Counted from the stretch's first letter, positions 45,355 to 56,992 are shown. The stretch is DNA of 64,000 nucleotides from Limnomonas spitsbergensis (GCA_037349105.1 JAYJMM010000114.1:3215501-3279500); one strand, 5' to 3'. Notes: generated by a model not told the origin, from the sequence alone. Numbers and translations: made by a program.

Positions 45355-45830
45355 CCTAAGGAGTGGGGGTGGGTTTGGATATCTCCAGGATGACTTGGAG
45401 TGGGGGTGGGTTTGAATATCTCCAGGATGACTTGGAGTGGGGGTGGGTTTGAATATCTCCAGGATGACTTGGAGTGGGGGTGGGTTTGAATATCTCCATG
45501 ATGACTTGGAGTGGGGGTGGGTTTGAATATCTCCAGGATGACTTGGAGTGGGGGTGGGTTTGAATATCTCCAGGATGACTTGGAGTGGGGGTGGGTTTGA
45601 ATATCTCCATGATGACTTGGAGTGGGGGTGGGTTTGAATATCTCCATGATGACTTGGAGTGGGGGTGGGTGTGAATATCTCCATGATGACTTGGAGTGGG
45701 GGTGGCTTTGAATATCTTCAGGATGTCTTGGAGTGGGGGGTGAGTTTAAATATCTTCAGGCTGTCTTGGAGAGGGCGGTGGGGTTTAAATATCTTCAGGA
45801 TGTCTTGGAGGCAGGTGATGTTGGCAGCTC
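45355..45830. repeat. 37-bp minisatellite, second locus of the GT90-intron family
   Basis: Near-perfect 37-bp units (GAGTGGGGGTGGGTTTGAAT-ATCTCCAGGATGACTTG), same motif as 31290-31960 but more homogeneous. Since 37 is not a multiple of three, the frame rotates and antisense ORFs repeat with a 37-residue period. No GT90-like exon was seen next to it. Confidence 0.95.
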
Positions 45831-46035
45831 ACAGGGGGTCGAAATGGAGGGCTCAGTGCGGCAATCATGGGGGGAGAGGCTGGTCCAAACAACTGTGGAC
45901 CTGCCTCGGGGGCTGGAGGGTTCAGTGGGGCAAAGAGGGCAGCCATGAGGATTGGAAGGAGCTCAGGCATTCAGGCGCAGCAACCTAGGGGGCCACGACG
46001 GCAGGAGAAGAAGGGGTTCTTCAGCAGTTTTTGTA

Positions 46036-46195
46036 TTAGTGAGGTTCAGCTACTTTACAGCTACACTCCGGCCTCAGGCCCAAACTGTGGCCAGGCATGC
46101 TGCTAGGGCCTCCGGCCGGTGGCCGGTCTAGGTTTGGCGTCTTACTGGCCTTTGGTGGCCGTGGGGAGGCCAGCCTGTCTCTGGAGGCCACATAA
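46036..46195 (+). repeat. Dispersed ~150-bp repeat, copy 3 (longest)
   Basis: Runs from AGTGAGGTTCAGCTACTTTA through ACAGCTACACTCCGGCCTC to GTGGGGAGGCCAGCCTG. Related copies: 17215-17355 (inverted), 26210-26255 (inverted, left end), 26855-26935 and, more distantly, 35505-35565. Confidence 0.65.
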
Positions 46196-46820
46196 CCTGA
46201 TCGTGAACAGAGCAGGCAAAGACTTTGAGGCTCCCCAACAAGAGATCATAGACATGCGCTTAAGGCTCCTCCACCATCAAGTTAGGGGCAGGTTCAACAT
46301 GTGGGAGAGGCAACGAGGGCGGCAGCAACAGGGTGATGCTGGACCCCCTGGTCCATGCATGGCCTCACACGCATGCGTTCAATTCACCTTGGAAAACTTG
46401 CTTGGGTTAAAAAGACCGCTTCGGGCAGCCTCCCCTTACTAAGGGAGGAGGGGATTCAGCAACTCATCCTGGGCCCCTCATAAATGTTTAAATAACCCCA
46501 GCCCGTGCTGAGCACTTCACCGCACTGCACTCCTGTTGTTTCCTTGCAGGCCGGAAGCCGGGGTTAAAACCGCTACAGGTAGTGTCCCCCTAGGAAGGAG
46601 AGCATTCAGCAACTCAAAGCCGTCCCAAGAATTTTTATGACCCCAGCCCGTGACGAGCACTTCACAGCACCGCATTCTTTCATTGCTGGCCACAAGCCGG
46701 GGGTAAAAAGACCGCTCCACTGATAACGGCCAAAATGGACGGCGCCTGAGTGCCGGGTCCCGGTGGTTCCCATAGCTCACAACAGACTGACATGGTTCCC
46801 ACCCCTCCCGCCCCACCCTA

Positions 46821-46950
46821 GATCCCCTCCCTACGCCCACCTTCCGCCGCCGCCACAGGCTGCACCGCTGCCGCTGCAATCAAGAGCAAAACAAAACATC
46901 AGGAAATAATCCAAACGACAAAGCAAGGCAGAGGGTTAAATGGGCCGCTT
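46821..46950 (-). repeat. Segment shared with 26967-27100
   Basis: Second copy of the ~130-bp block with the polypyrimidine acceptor CTCTTGATTGCAG and short exon-like unit. A few substitutions separate the copies. Confidence 0.6.
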
Positions 46951-47594
46951 ATGGCTCATGCATGGATCGCTAGTTTGGGCGAGAGGCAGGGAAGGGGTAG
47001 CAGCAGTGGAGGTTGAGGTAAGGGGGAGTGCTGGGGTTCTTGGGAGCTCATGCGGGGTACAGCTCTCAGCCATGCGAACCCAGTGAGTCGCAGCGTGGGG
47101 GTACGGCTCTCCCCAGAAACACCGGCCGGACCGCCGCACTAACACTGCGCAGTCCCTATTGAGGGACCCTTGGGCCCCCGAACCTAGCCACAACCATGGT
47201 GGCTGTGAAAGAAAATCGGTCTTATAGTGCATCTGGCAGGGTATCTTGCTCAGCTAGGGGGATGACGGCAGCAGGGAGGGGCCGGCGTGAGGCAGGGCAC
47301 TCAAAGGGGGTGCAGGCGGTGTGAGCACATGTGTCTCAAGGGGGCTCATAATGTGCAGCCTCATGCGCGTTGGGTGACCATCAACTGAGGCGGCTGCCAC
47401 AGTAGATCAGGGCATCCGGCGGAGGGCACATGGAGCCTCAACCAGTGCCTTCTCTTAGAATAACTGGGTAGCAGCAAGGGAGGGCGATGGGCACAGACTG
47501 CCACATGGCAAGCAGCCACCTGGCAAGGGGCATCATGCATGCATGATGGAGCCCATGCATGCGGCATCTATGCAGGGAGCCCATGCATGCTCAC

Positions 47595-47811
47595 CAGGGG
47601 AGAAGGTGTACACGAGGTCTGCCACCTCCTCGAGCTTGCCATACCCGTCCGTGAGGATCCGGCCATTAGGATCCTTGACGACCCCTGGCCCAAACACGGT
47701 CACCACTACGGGGAGGAGATCTCTTGCAGTCCTCGCCCGGAAAAGCTCAAACTGTACAGCAGACTGGACTTGGAGGTTGACCATTGTCTCCTGCATGGGC
47801 AGGCATGCTTC
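47595..47811 (-). CDS. Unrecognised exon
   Basis: Acceptor CCTTTAG|GAAGC at 47811 and donor CCCTG|GTGAGC at 47595 bound 72 codons: EACLPMQETMVNLQVQSAVQ.. DLLPVVVTVFGPGVVKDPNG.. YGKLEEVADLVYTFSP. Regular composition, no recognised family. Downstream on the same strand is the short exon-like block shared with 27.0 kb. Confidence 0.5.
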
Positions 47812-48865
47812 CTAAAGGAGGAAGGCGCTTGAAACCATGACCTGAGATGGCGGACCAGGCCTGCGCAGGAAGCTACAATGCGAAGTATGTGGCATGTAGC
47901 GTTTGCCTGATTTGGACTCTCCTGGCTGCAACTTGAGAGAATGGCCGCTTAGGCCAAACGGCAAGATTCAAGATCAAGCAAAATCAGGGAATGCGAAGTG
48001 GGGAATGATAGGTACGCGTCACACGACCGAGAACCCAAGAAACCAAGCCTAGATTCCACAGGTGCGAAGGTTCTCACAAGACATCTACCAAAGACACAAG
48101 ACATCTACCAAAATACTGCAGGAAGGCTTGCTAGTGCAGGCAGTGTGTTAGTCGACGCTACGGTCGAAAGCGAAAGAAGGGCCCATGTTTTATCTCACCT
48201 ATCCTCAGCCTAGAAGCGGTGCGAAGCTTCTCCTGAGTTGGAAAGCAATGGCAAATTGGTCCACGGATGCTTTCCTGCAGGGGTTCCCCTGCTTTCCCAG
48301 CCTATACGAACTGCAAGTTCTTACCTACCGCAAGGGAGCCAATTAATATAATGTAAGCTCTGTGGAAGTGTTCAGCTTTTTTTAACAAGAAAGAAAGAGA
48401 AAGTCGCTAATGGGAGAGAGACGCAATAGGAAGAAAGAAAAGGGTGCGACGTGATACTACGGGAACTCCCTCACCAAACCCTCGAGGGTATGGCGCGGTA
48501 AATTGTTAGCCTTTTGGCATGTAGGCAACCGACTTATAACAGGTTTCAGTAGTGATATTACCAGTCGCCATAAATTTTCGGCAGTGCCAGAATCACTGTT
48601 GAAAAGTGCAGGGCGTGCCGAGGGCTTATCATTTTTCTCTCGTTCCTGGAAGCATTGCAGGCTTCCATTGCGGTCCAAAAATTTATTATGGTCGGTCCTT
48701 ATCCTACTGGGAGGGCTAGCCCTCATGACGAAGAGAGGCCTTGGAGCGCGTGGGGCGCTTGAGAGTTGTGGCGACCCGTATGACTACGTGGGGAAGTCTA
48801 ACAAAGCTCCCACAAATCCTAAACAGCCAACTACCTACGGGGGGCCCAAGGTGGCGAAGCCATAA

Positions 48866-49096
48866 CAGCATGTCGGCATCCGGGCAGGGTCATCCAAGGA
48901 TCAGCAGGTTAACCACAGCGACGATGATTACCTGGAAGCCGGTTTGGGACATCTTGAGACGGTGGAACGACTCACAGATTGGCAGCAATACCAGACTGAC
49001 TTGAGAAGTCAATTGGACTCTTACATCGTCGAGGCCACCTTGAATGATGCTTCCGGTGGCCAGGCTTGCTTTATGGTCACTGGATCCACGTTGTGA
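48866..49096 (+). CDS. Unrecognised open exon
   Basis: 76 codons without stop in one frame, from just after TAA at 48863 to TGA at 49096, with no methionine start. The peptide is acidic and regular (DQQVNHSDDDYLEAGLGHLE.. TDLRSQLDSYIVEATLNDAS). Shorter frames on the opposite strand look less coding-like. Splice sites not firmly placed; family unknown. Confidence 0.35.
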   Translation, partial: QHVGIRAGSSKDQQVNHSDDDYLEAGLGHLETVERLTDWQQYQTDLRSQLDSYIVEATLNDASGGQACFMVTGSTL

Positions 49097-49099
49097 ATC

Positions 49100-50060
49100 G
49101 TAATGGTGATTACGTTGGAATCAAGGTGGGATATCTGTAAATGTTGAATGCTGCTAATTAGCTAATATGTCTCACTCTTCACATAATTCCCACTCCTCAC
49201 CTCTCACTGCTCAGAGCAACACCGTTTCTCATGTCTATCGTTGCCCACTGTCTTTCCAACATGGGGAACAATCATGCCTCTTCTTGTGTGATTGTGATGC
49301 AATGCACCCCTCTCTTACCCACCTCGCCTGCACTCTGGCCGCCCACCACCGCCTACCACTGCCCACCTGTAATGGTCATGTAACCAATACCCCAGAATTA
49401 CCAGTCGCTGACGCGACCTGCCTAACGTTATCGGCACTTACGCCCCCAACGGAAGTTGCAGGGTCGCCTGGCAAGCCCAGTCTTGAACCCTCACAGGTTC
49501 AACCCTGCAACTCCCTTATAAGCGAGCTCTGCTAGTTATCGGGAAGTCTCAGACGAGATCAATCCATCAGGCTCAATACCTGACTGTCCCACTATCAAAT
49601 CTCTAGTCTCCAGCAGTCTCCCCTCGTGAGCACCTAGTCTCCCCTCAGTCAACTCTCCGACTACTCGTCTACCCTCAACACCGTCCCGGACTCCCCTCCA
49701 CGTTCCTCTACCAGTGAGTCATTTTTGTCTGCAGCTGGGTAGATCCCTCTCTTTCCCTTCCCTCCCCAAAAAGATCCCCCCCTCCCTCCCTCCCCTCCCT
49801 CCCCCGCTTCAACTACAACTCGCCCTCTAGCTCTACCCTGTCGGGCGGACAGGCCACATTGGATCCCCTCCCCACGCTTCCTCCACCAACCTCTCCTTGT
49901 GCGGGTGCTTGGCTGCCTCAGGGGGGCAGCCCACATACCGCCTCCCCCCCAAATGTGAAACCCGACAGCTAGGGCCTACACAACCCAAGATGAAACCTGC
50001 CACCCTCTAGACAAATACATAACCAAAACCCAGCAGTCCTAGCCCGACATCTGACGCAGT
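49100..50060. other. Pyrimidine-rich non-coding stretch
   Basis: C/T-rich plus strand (49660-49960 especially) with no supported exon. Confidence 0.35.
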
Positions 50061-50084
50061 ACACACTGACATCTGAAGCAGCTC

Positions 50085-50198
50085 ACCCCTCGTGGGCAGG
50101 CTTGTACAACTCCGTAACCAAGCCCGCCATCTGGCCCGCCTTGTCTGGCTGGGAGCCACACAGCTCCCCCTCGTGGGCAGCCCCGACGGCGAGGGTGT
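50085..50198 (-). CDS. Unrecognised exon sharing a TELYKPAH motif with the 56.8-kb exon
   Basis: After GCGTACAG (about 50205) the minus strand reads NTLAVGAAHEGELCGSQ.. AGLVTELYKPAHEG before GGTGAGC. The DNA GAGTTGTACAAGCCTGCCCA is shared with 56790-56812. Weak support on its own. Confidence 0.3.
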
Positions 50199-50209
50199 TT
50201 GGTGGCTGT

Positions 50210-52400
50210 ACGCGCTCTGCAGCTCGTGCTCGGCGGCTTGAGAGAGTGGCAGATGAAATGTGTGAACATGCATGTGTGCGAGGTGTCGGAGGTGTTGGGA
50301 GGGCACCACGAGCCAGGAAGCCCGCACAGCCACGTGGGGCGGGGCACAGATGGTGGGAGGGGAGGGCAGGGAGTGCCCACCAAGCGCAAAGCAGTCACTC
50401 CAGCCCACCTGCTCACCCAAACCCTTCCTCCCCCCCCCCCGACACCAAACACACACACAACACCCCAACACCACACTCCGGCTCGCTTGTACACTCACCC
50501 CGCCACACACACAATCATACCACCACCACACTTTGGCCCATCTTCACCCTACCCTCAATCCGACCCACATGCACATGCACCAGGGCCTCCAGCTTCAGGG
50601 TGGTCTGCTAGGCATGCAAATGATGGCAGAAGAACTTGTCAGCCATGGCAAGATGAAGACAGCTGTGCACGGCAGTAGACAACAGTGGGGCCGGTGGGGC
50701 CCCCAACAACCCCCAACATACGTCTTCCCCCCCTACCTCCCGGCTACTGCTCCTAGCTGGCGTCCCCTGCATGCCCCTGCCCGCCCCCCTCTCATGGCTG
50801 CCAAAGGGTGGGCGCAAGAGCTGCCGCCCGCCCTGTGTCACGGATGCATGCCGCCTTAGTGTTGCGTGGCGTGGCACCTGTGTGGAGCAGCGGGCAGAGT
50901 GCATGCAGGAAGCTAACACACAAGGTTGAGGCAACGTTCTCTACATGTACCTGTGTGCTGTGTGCTGGCCCTGGCCGCCGCCGTGGTGCAGTTTCCACCC
51001 AGCTTCCGACCAGGATCCACCCAGCTCCCCCCTCACCAGAAGATCCATCAGATCTATTGAATGTCATGCAGCTGCTCAGGGCCTGATCGGGACCGGACTA
51101 AGACCGGCCTCCGGCCGGAGGCCCGGGCAGCAAGGCTGGGCTGAGCTGGGCTGGCCTAGGCTAGACTGTGGCCTCCGGCCAGATACAGGAAGGTACCAGA
51201 CTGCAGCTGAGCAGTAGCTAAGCCTCAACCGCAACCCTCATCCAGTTCTAACCGCAGAGAGGGAAAAGGGGGTTAAAAATTAGGAGTATTCCAATTTTTT
51301 GGTCTACACATTATCTAACCAGCAAGGTTGCAGCCCCGCGCTGCTCGCCGCCAGCATGCATATGGAACCCTACGCACGCTCGCCGCAGTCTTGTTGTCCC
51401 TCCGACTCTCCTCACCTCCATGCGCATTCCCCCCGCAAAAAAGGCCCGCACCCTCCGCCACACCCACCCGCCCAGCTCTGCTGGATTCATGGCAGCATAG
51501 TCCCCAATTATTGGGAACGCATTGAATGCCGTCAGCCCCCCTCACAAACAGCAAGGCGACGCAGCCCCGTCCTCCATCTTCACACACCTCACTTTCAGAA
51601 GCGCGTGATCCCTTATGACCCGACTCCTACAGAGCACGGCGATGCAAGGCCGTCCGTCCTCTGATCGTTTTGACCTTGAGATGAAGGTCAGCCCTCCCTT
51701 TCTGGAGATGCAGGACATGCGCATTCTAAATCGATCCCATAGTTCACACAAGCTGTGCGTTCGTTTCGTTTTATTCATTGTCGAGGAAGTGCAGGGCAGG
51801 ACAACACCACCAACCAATGGCTGGGAGAAATATAGCACGTTACATGGCATGAGACATGTTCACACACTTCGACGAGCATTAAGCAATTCAATGAAGACAT
51901 GAGCGTACTACAACGCAAAGTACCTTACTAAGGTATTTCTAAGTTAGAAGTCATGAAAAACAGTCAGAATTCAGAACACATGCTCCCTAGGGCAGGGCTG
52001 CCCAGCCCAAGGGGCCCCTTTCATAGCATATGCAGCACATGCAAACGGGGCACTGCCCCATATTGCACAAAGCTGTACAGCAGATGTGTCCGGCAATCCA
52101 TTAAAAAAAAATCATGGGGATCTTCGGCACCCGTCAGGCTCATTTTCCGAAGGCTGGAAGTTGGTCATGGCAGGCCTTTGTTCCTGCAGGCAACCTATTA
52201 TGTAAGTGATGACTGGGCACTGTATTTAAAATTTAGTGGAGGATATGATGAAACACTTTGGAAACTGCCTGGTTTATGGCATCTGTTGGAAGCACTGAAA
52301 CTGCCGTGCACTTGATGTCTCTGCCACTAACCGAAACAAGATGTCAGCAATGATAACACAGGCAAAGTCAGTGAAACACATGGTCACATACTTTAACTTG
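50210..52400. other. Stretch with no gene assigned
   Basis: GC-rich with overlapping low-information frames at 50.2-51.6 kb. A distant relative of the dispersed repeat (ACCGGCCTCCGGCCGGAGGC) lies at about 51105-51125. No supported exon. Confidence 0.35.
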
Positions 52401-52403
52401 CAG

Positions 52404-52603
52404 GAACATCGACCTCATTGACATGCCAGAATTATGTAATCCTGCTATGCAATGCATTCCATGCCCGACACCCTGAGAAATTGCTGGGCAGCCCTATGAA
52501 ATTGGACTCTGAGGATGACTCGCTGCGATTGGGTCTTTGGTATTACGCAAGACGGCACACCCTCCACTGGTTGTTGTTGCTGTACATTGTGCTTCTGCCT
52601 TGA
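52404..52603 (+). CDS. Possible terminal exon
   Basis: After AACTTGCAG at 52403 two frames compete: one reads NIDLIDMPELCNPAMQCIPC and stops near 52475, the other is open to TGA at 52601-52603. The following DNA looks like a chlorophyte 3' UTR, supporting a plus-strand gene ending here. The rest of the gene is not recognised. Confidence 0.3.
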
Positions 52604-53000
52604 TTGTGTTTATGTTCTTAAAGGCGCCAACCGCCCTGATTGGGGTCCTCCCTTATGTGCGGTGCATGGGTTGGATTTGATATTGTAGGACTGCTTTTTT
52701 AGGAATTTAAATAGGTTAGCTTTGGCTGACACCAAGTTGTATGGCGTATTTGGTCTGGCTCAGATAGATGTATACGATAATATGTGGTCATGAGCTATGT
52801 AAGTGGGTTTGGGAAGATGCAGAACAATTGTGTGAATAGCATGTTTTGTTCAGGAAGGATTGTACATGCAGTGTTGTATGTAAAGGTTTGTATTGCAAAT
52901 TCCTGTAGGTTGAAAGTGGATGCGCACACAAGGTAACGGCTGAACCTGGTTGCATGTTAAAAGTTGATTGGCCCTTTTGTAAAGTAATAAAATCAGGTAG
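52604..53000 (+). terminator. Probable 3' UTR with TGTAA poly(A) signal
   Basis: G/T-rich, low-C sequence with TGTAA at about 52977-52981 and several earlier TGTA words, as in chlamydomonadalean 3' UTRs. A minus-strand terminal exon faces it from 53237, so the two genes would be convergent. Confidence 0.4.
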
Positions 53001-53236
53001 ACTGTTTATGTGTCACAAGACTTCCTGAATGTACCTTGAAGCTGGCATGGATTTGCATAAGTGTGAACCCGTGGCGTGGATAATGTTGTCGCAGTTTACA
53101 AAGGGACAAATTATTAGACTGGGTACTTGTTTATTAGGAATTGAATCAAATATGCAGTTATGACAGGTCAATGTAAATGGGTGCAACGTGTGCGACGTTC
53201 CCATCCATTGCATCCTGGATTGTTGCTTCCATGGTC

Positions 53237-53414
53237 GCCTACTTTTCAGCTCGTAGCTTTTTCCACCTCTTCCTCTGCATGGCTAGAAGCATGAGGTCTC
53301 CTCCTGGCTTGCCCTTTAGGGTGTTGTAACCTTGTTGCACTGAATCATGGACCTTTATGTGCACTCGCTCTAGCTCATTTGCCCAGTGCCTACTGTCGCA
53401 CCATAAAGCAGTAA
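53237..53414 (-). CDS. Terminal exon of an unrecognised gene
   Basis: Acceptor TATTGCAG at 53414 opens 58 codons to TAG at 53237: WANELERVHIKVHDSVQQGY followed by NTLKGKPGGDLMLLAMQRKR and WKKLRAEK. Uniform, basic, helix-forming C-terminus. It may belong to the minus-strand exons further upstream (54.3-56.8 kb), but intervening splicing was not resolved. Confidence 0.5.
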
Positions 53415-54306
53415 CTGCAATACTATGGTAAATACCGTAAACTCCGGTCAGGACACCTTAGAGAGGTGTCCTCTACTCACAAACACGGTACATCACCGTA
53501 CACTCATGCTCCTTGTACTTCAGACAAGAGTGTGTTAACAAGATAACTGTAACAGGAAGTCCCTAACTGGATGTCTCTGCCTAGAAGTCTCCGTCTCGTG
53601 GGTACCGCCCCTACTACTTTACTCGCCCCCCGCTCCCCAGCGTTAAGCCCTCCAGGCATGCGCGGGGAGCCGGAAAAGGGGTGGTACTGAAAGAACTTCT
53701 GGAAAAATATGTACGTAGAAGCTCAAATCATCATCTGCAAATCTGCCTGGTTCAGGCCTTCTTCAAATCTGCCTGGTTCAGGCCTTCTTCAATCAGAACC
53801 AAAAAAAATCAACCGAGTTTCAGCTGAAGCGCAATGCGCAGAATCCTACAAACTCAAGCTGTTCAGCCCACTACTGGCTAGCAAACAGAGAAATTTTCAC
53901 AGTTTATCAGGTCAAGCTAAGAAAACCGCTGCTCTCGCCCCACTGCGCCATAGCCGCCTGGTCTTCACTGGCCACAGGAAATGTGCGCCGTAGCAGCGTA
54001 CTGTGGTATCATTGCCCGAGTTGACTAATTCTCCTCGCTCATCATTGTCATAACATATGTACTACCGCGGCATTGCTGCTATGGTGGTTTTGAGAAACAA
54101 ATTTTCATTAAGCTGCTGCGATAGCCTTAACTCTACTCCTGCATCTTCCGTCTTCGGTCCGCTGGCTGCCGGCCCACTGCCTACCGGGTACTAGGACAAG
54201 CCGCGCTGCGTCTGCATTTCTGCTCTGTAGGCGCCTGCCCGCTCCTTGCCAGTTACGGCGTGGGTGACGTCACGTGCTCAGCGACCTTGCCGCTCTGGGC
54301 TCGGCT

Positions 54307-55056
54307 TCAGGTCTCGGTAAGCTCCTCAAGGGCTGACTCCTCTTCTTCCCTTGCTGCTTCTTTGGCCACCTTAGCCCTTCTTGTAACTGCTCTCGGGGTG
54401 ACATTGGCCTCTCCCCGGCCAGTGGTGTACGAGATGTCATACAACCCGTTCGCCATTGGTCTTGCGATGCCCCGCTCCATTTGCCTTGTTGCTGGGTTGG
54501 TGGCCATGACTTCCACCTCAGGCCTGTCCATGACGTTGGCCTCCTGGGCTGTTCTGGCAGCCGCTCTGGCTGCTGGGCTCGGTCGCCCCTGGACCTGCAA
54601 ACTGCGATCCTCTGTGGCGGGCCCTGCTACTGCATCGGGCCCAGCTCCCGTGTCATCAGGTGTGCAGTGTGGGCACAACCACTCGCCCTCAGGCACCTCC
54701 TCGAGTACTGGTACCAAGTGGATCTGCGCTTTGGCCTGGATTGCATCGATCCCCAGGGCTTTCAGCACCCCCCACTGCCGAGCTAACACTGCCAGCTCGT
54801 CTGGCCGGGACGGAATTGAGTCGGTCCAGCAGAGCCACGGTACCACGTCGACAGCTGGCCACATGTTGCCGTTGTTGACGCTGGGCGGGCGGGCCTCCAC
54901 GATAATTGTCCGGAAGAGCGGGTCAAAAGCCGCAGCCCCTGAAGCCGTCTGTTGCCACGTCACCTGCGTGCATATAGCGCACGTAATTTGGGTCGAATTT
55001 GAACCATCTGAAGATGCCTTTGCCTCACTTACCCCCTTAATTCCTTCTAACCGCAA
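54307..55056 (-). CDS. Unrecognised ORF with the C-terminal half of a PHD-finger motif
   Basis: 249 codons on the minus strand. The central part reads WPAVDVVPWLCWTDSIPS and then LVPVLEEVPEGEWLCPHC, the typical ending of a PHD finger (PPL..vPeGeWlCPhC), but the preceding Cys4-His ligands are absent. A basic/acidic tail with a run of Ala/Glu follows. PHD fingers bind histone H3 tails; some plant and algal retroelements also encode them. Truncation or exon loss is likely. The overlapping 335-codon plus-strand frame is Ser/Ala/Leu-rich and judged antisense. Confidence 0.4.
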   Translation of the reverse strand: MRLEGIKGVSEAKASSDGSNSTQITCAICTQVTWQQTASGAAAFDPLFRTIIVEARPPSVNNGNMWPAVDVVPWLCWTDSIPSRPDELAVLARQWGVLKALGIDAIQAKAQIHLVPVLEEVPEGEWLCPHCTPDDTGAGPDAVAGPATEDRSLQVQGRPSPAARAAARTAQEANVMDRPEVEVMATNPATRQMERGIARPMANGLYDISYTTGRGEANVTPRAVTRRAKVAKEAAREEEESALEELTET

Positions 55057-55281
55057 ACCCTACGAAGGTTCTGAACCCAAAAACCTAAACAACGAAGATT
55101 ACATCGGACATATATCAAACCCCTGGAACCCCAAACATGCAGCTGAACAGACAGCTGGCATTTCTATTGTTTTGTCAGCAAATGGACAGCCTTTGGAATG
55201 CCCCTCTAGGCTGCAGCTACAAAAGGCCCCAAAGCCTCCCCCAACCGACAAACTGAAGAGTAGCTGACCCCTAGTTGACCC

Positions 55282-55806
55282 CTAGACTCTGCGCTGCCTC
55301 AGCCATATTGCAAACCGCACGATATACGTGACCCTAAAGGTCACCGTACGGAACATGACGGAGCCCCCGCCGCGAGCCGTCACAAAAACTCCAGGCCGCT
55401 CATGCACCGGCCGCGCTCCCACCTCACCCAGGAACACAAGCCATAGCTCCCGGTGCCTTTGCAGCGCAGAGTCTTGATCCTTGTCGCCCATAGACCGCTG
55501 GAGGTACATGGCATGAAGCTGCGATTGTTGTTCCTCGGTCTAGGCGAATGCTTTCCCACGTCCCACTCGCCAGCTGCCAGCTGGTGTCGCCGCGGCAGCG
55601 CTGTCAAGCACTGCCTCCTCCGGCACTCGACCTGCCGGGGCGGCCAGGGTGGCCTGAAAGACAGAGGCCAGCCGCAGCCCACAGGAAAGGGTGGCCCGCT
55701 GCGCCACCTCAAAGTCAGAGCATGCCCGGACTATTGTTGCTGCTGGGTGGGCGCGGTTCCGAGCGTACACCTTGACCTTCCCCCAGGTACTCTCTGCCTG
55801 AAACAT
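55282..55806 (-). pseudogene. Unrecognised ORF interrupted by one TAG
   Basis: The same frame is open from 55806 to 55282 except for TAG at 55540-55542. Before it: STWGKVKVYARNRAHPAAT.. FEVAQRATLSCG; after it: TEEQQSQLHAMYLQRSMGDK and RHRELWLVFLGEVGARPVHE. The peptide looks coding on both sides. The RHxxLWxxFLxExGxRP pattern is loosely like the N-terminal domain of tyrosine recombinases, but no catalytic residues are visible, so this is only a guess. Confidence 0.4.
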
Positions 55807-56026
55807 TGACGTCCTAAAGAGTGGGCCTACAAAGGGATGGTGGGTGAGGAGTGAGCGTGGGTCAGTGAAGTGAGCGTGGGTTGACGGGTGAGGGGGGGTG
55901 AAGGAGCAAAGGGGGGAAGGGGGGAGGGGGCGTTGAGGGGGGGGAGAGGAATTTGCGGCGGACGATGGGTTTTAGGTGGTTGAGGGGATTGAGGGGGGGA
56001 GCTCGGTGCGTGGGTTCACGGAATGG

Positions 56027-56809
56027 CTACGGTTGCACATCGCTGTTTGTTAAGACGCAAATTATACAATTGAATACTGAAACAAGTGCGGAGGTTGTAT
56101 ATCTCATGACAATGCTCATCATGCTGAAGACTACACCGCCAGTACGAGCTCCGAAATGGCCTACGCACCCCAGGTTGGCAGCACATCGAAGACGAGGTGG
56201 ATGAGGTTTTGCATCTTGATGCCCTACACGGACATAGCCCTCTGCCCGGCTAAGAAGGAGCTCGGCCACCGTTTCGTGGCTCATCTTCCCCGAGCCAGCC
56301 TTGATGAGGAGAGTTTCAACAAGGTCAGTGAGCAACAGACGCAGCAAGTCGCCCTTGCATGGCGTCACAGCCCGCCGCGTAAATCGAGGCCGTAACTTGC
56401 CGCCATCGAACCCGGGCTGACGCACTTTGAGAGCATCAAGCAACTCGTCAGAGCCTGAAAGAAAAAAGGCAAATTTGAAGCCCTGACCATGGTCATGCCA
56501 GCATGCGAGAGCCTGCCAATCCAAGATGAGTATCCAGCACATCTATGCATATGCATGCAGATGCTCAATGGGCTGCAATGCATGGGCTGAGATGCCAGCA
56601 AAAGTGCAAAAGCAAGGTGATACAAGTGTACATACCAGGGTCATCAAATTGACAGGGATTTGTATCGGCGTCTTCGTGTAGAGCAGCTGCTGCATCAGCC
56701 GCGTCCTCGTCTTCAGTGTCCCATGGTGCTGAGCATTGCCAGCCTGCCCTGCACCAGCTGCTGCTGCAGCTGTATCGGCTGCTATCCTCGCGTGGGCAGG
56801 CTTGTACAA
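56027..56809 (-). CDS. Two exons of an unrecognised gene
   Basis: An exon ending at donor CCCTG|GTATGT (56636) and one starting at acceptor TTTCTTTCAG (56454). In the acidic frame they join as DDPG-SDELLDALKVRQPGF, followed by KGDLLRLLLTDLVETLLIKA and MSHETVAELLLSRAEGYVRV. An alternative frame of the first exon (ELYKPAHARIAADTAAAAAG) shares its start with the exon at 50085-50198. The 3' limit of the second exon is uncertain. Family unknown. Confidence 0.4.
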
Positions 56810-56992
56810 CTCCAGAGCGTGGCTTGTGGAAACAGCAATATAGCAGCCTCATCCAAACAATTCAAGCAAGTTTTCATACATATCCACACCTGCTGCTCAC
56901 GCAGCCACCATCTGCTGCTCTTTCATTCCATACGTACCTCCCTAATTGTTTGTTATTAAAGCCCACCTATTCTGACGAACATTTTTGAGAGG

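Noticed and set aside
45295..45684. 129-codon proline-rich ORF on the minus strand
   Set aside because: The repeat period in residues equals the repeat unit in bases (37), as expected for a frame-rotating minisatellite.
48457..48726. Second LINE remnant on the minus strand next to a GAAA-rich tract
   Set aside because: The purine-rich tail resembles the one at 28.2 kb, but the peptide has none of the LINE C-terminal motifs.
49440..49520. tRNA-like B-box words (GGTTCAA..)
   Set aside because: No acceptor stem, D-arm or anticodon arm can be folded around them.
54260..55267. 335-codon plus-strand ORF
   Set aside because: Ser/Ala/Leu-rich antisense frame; the minus strand has the PHD-like ending.
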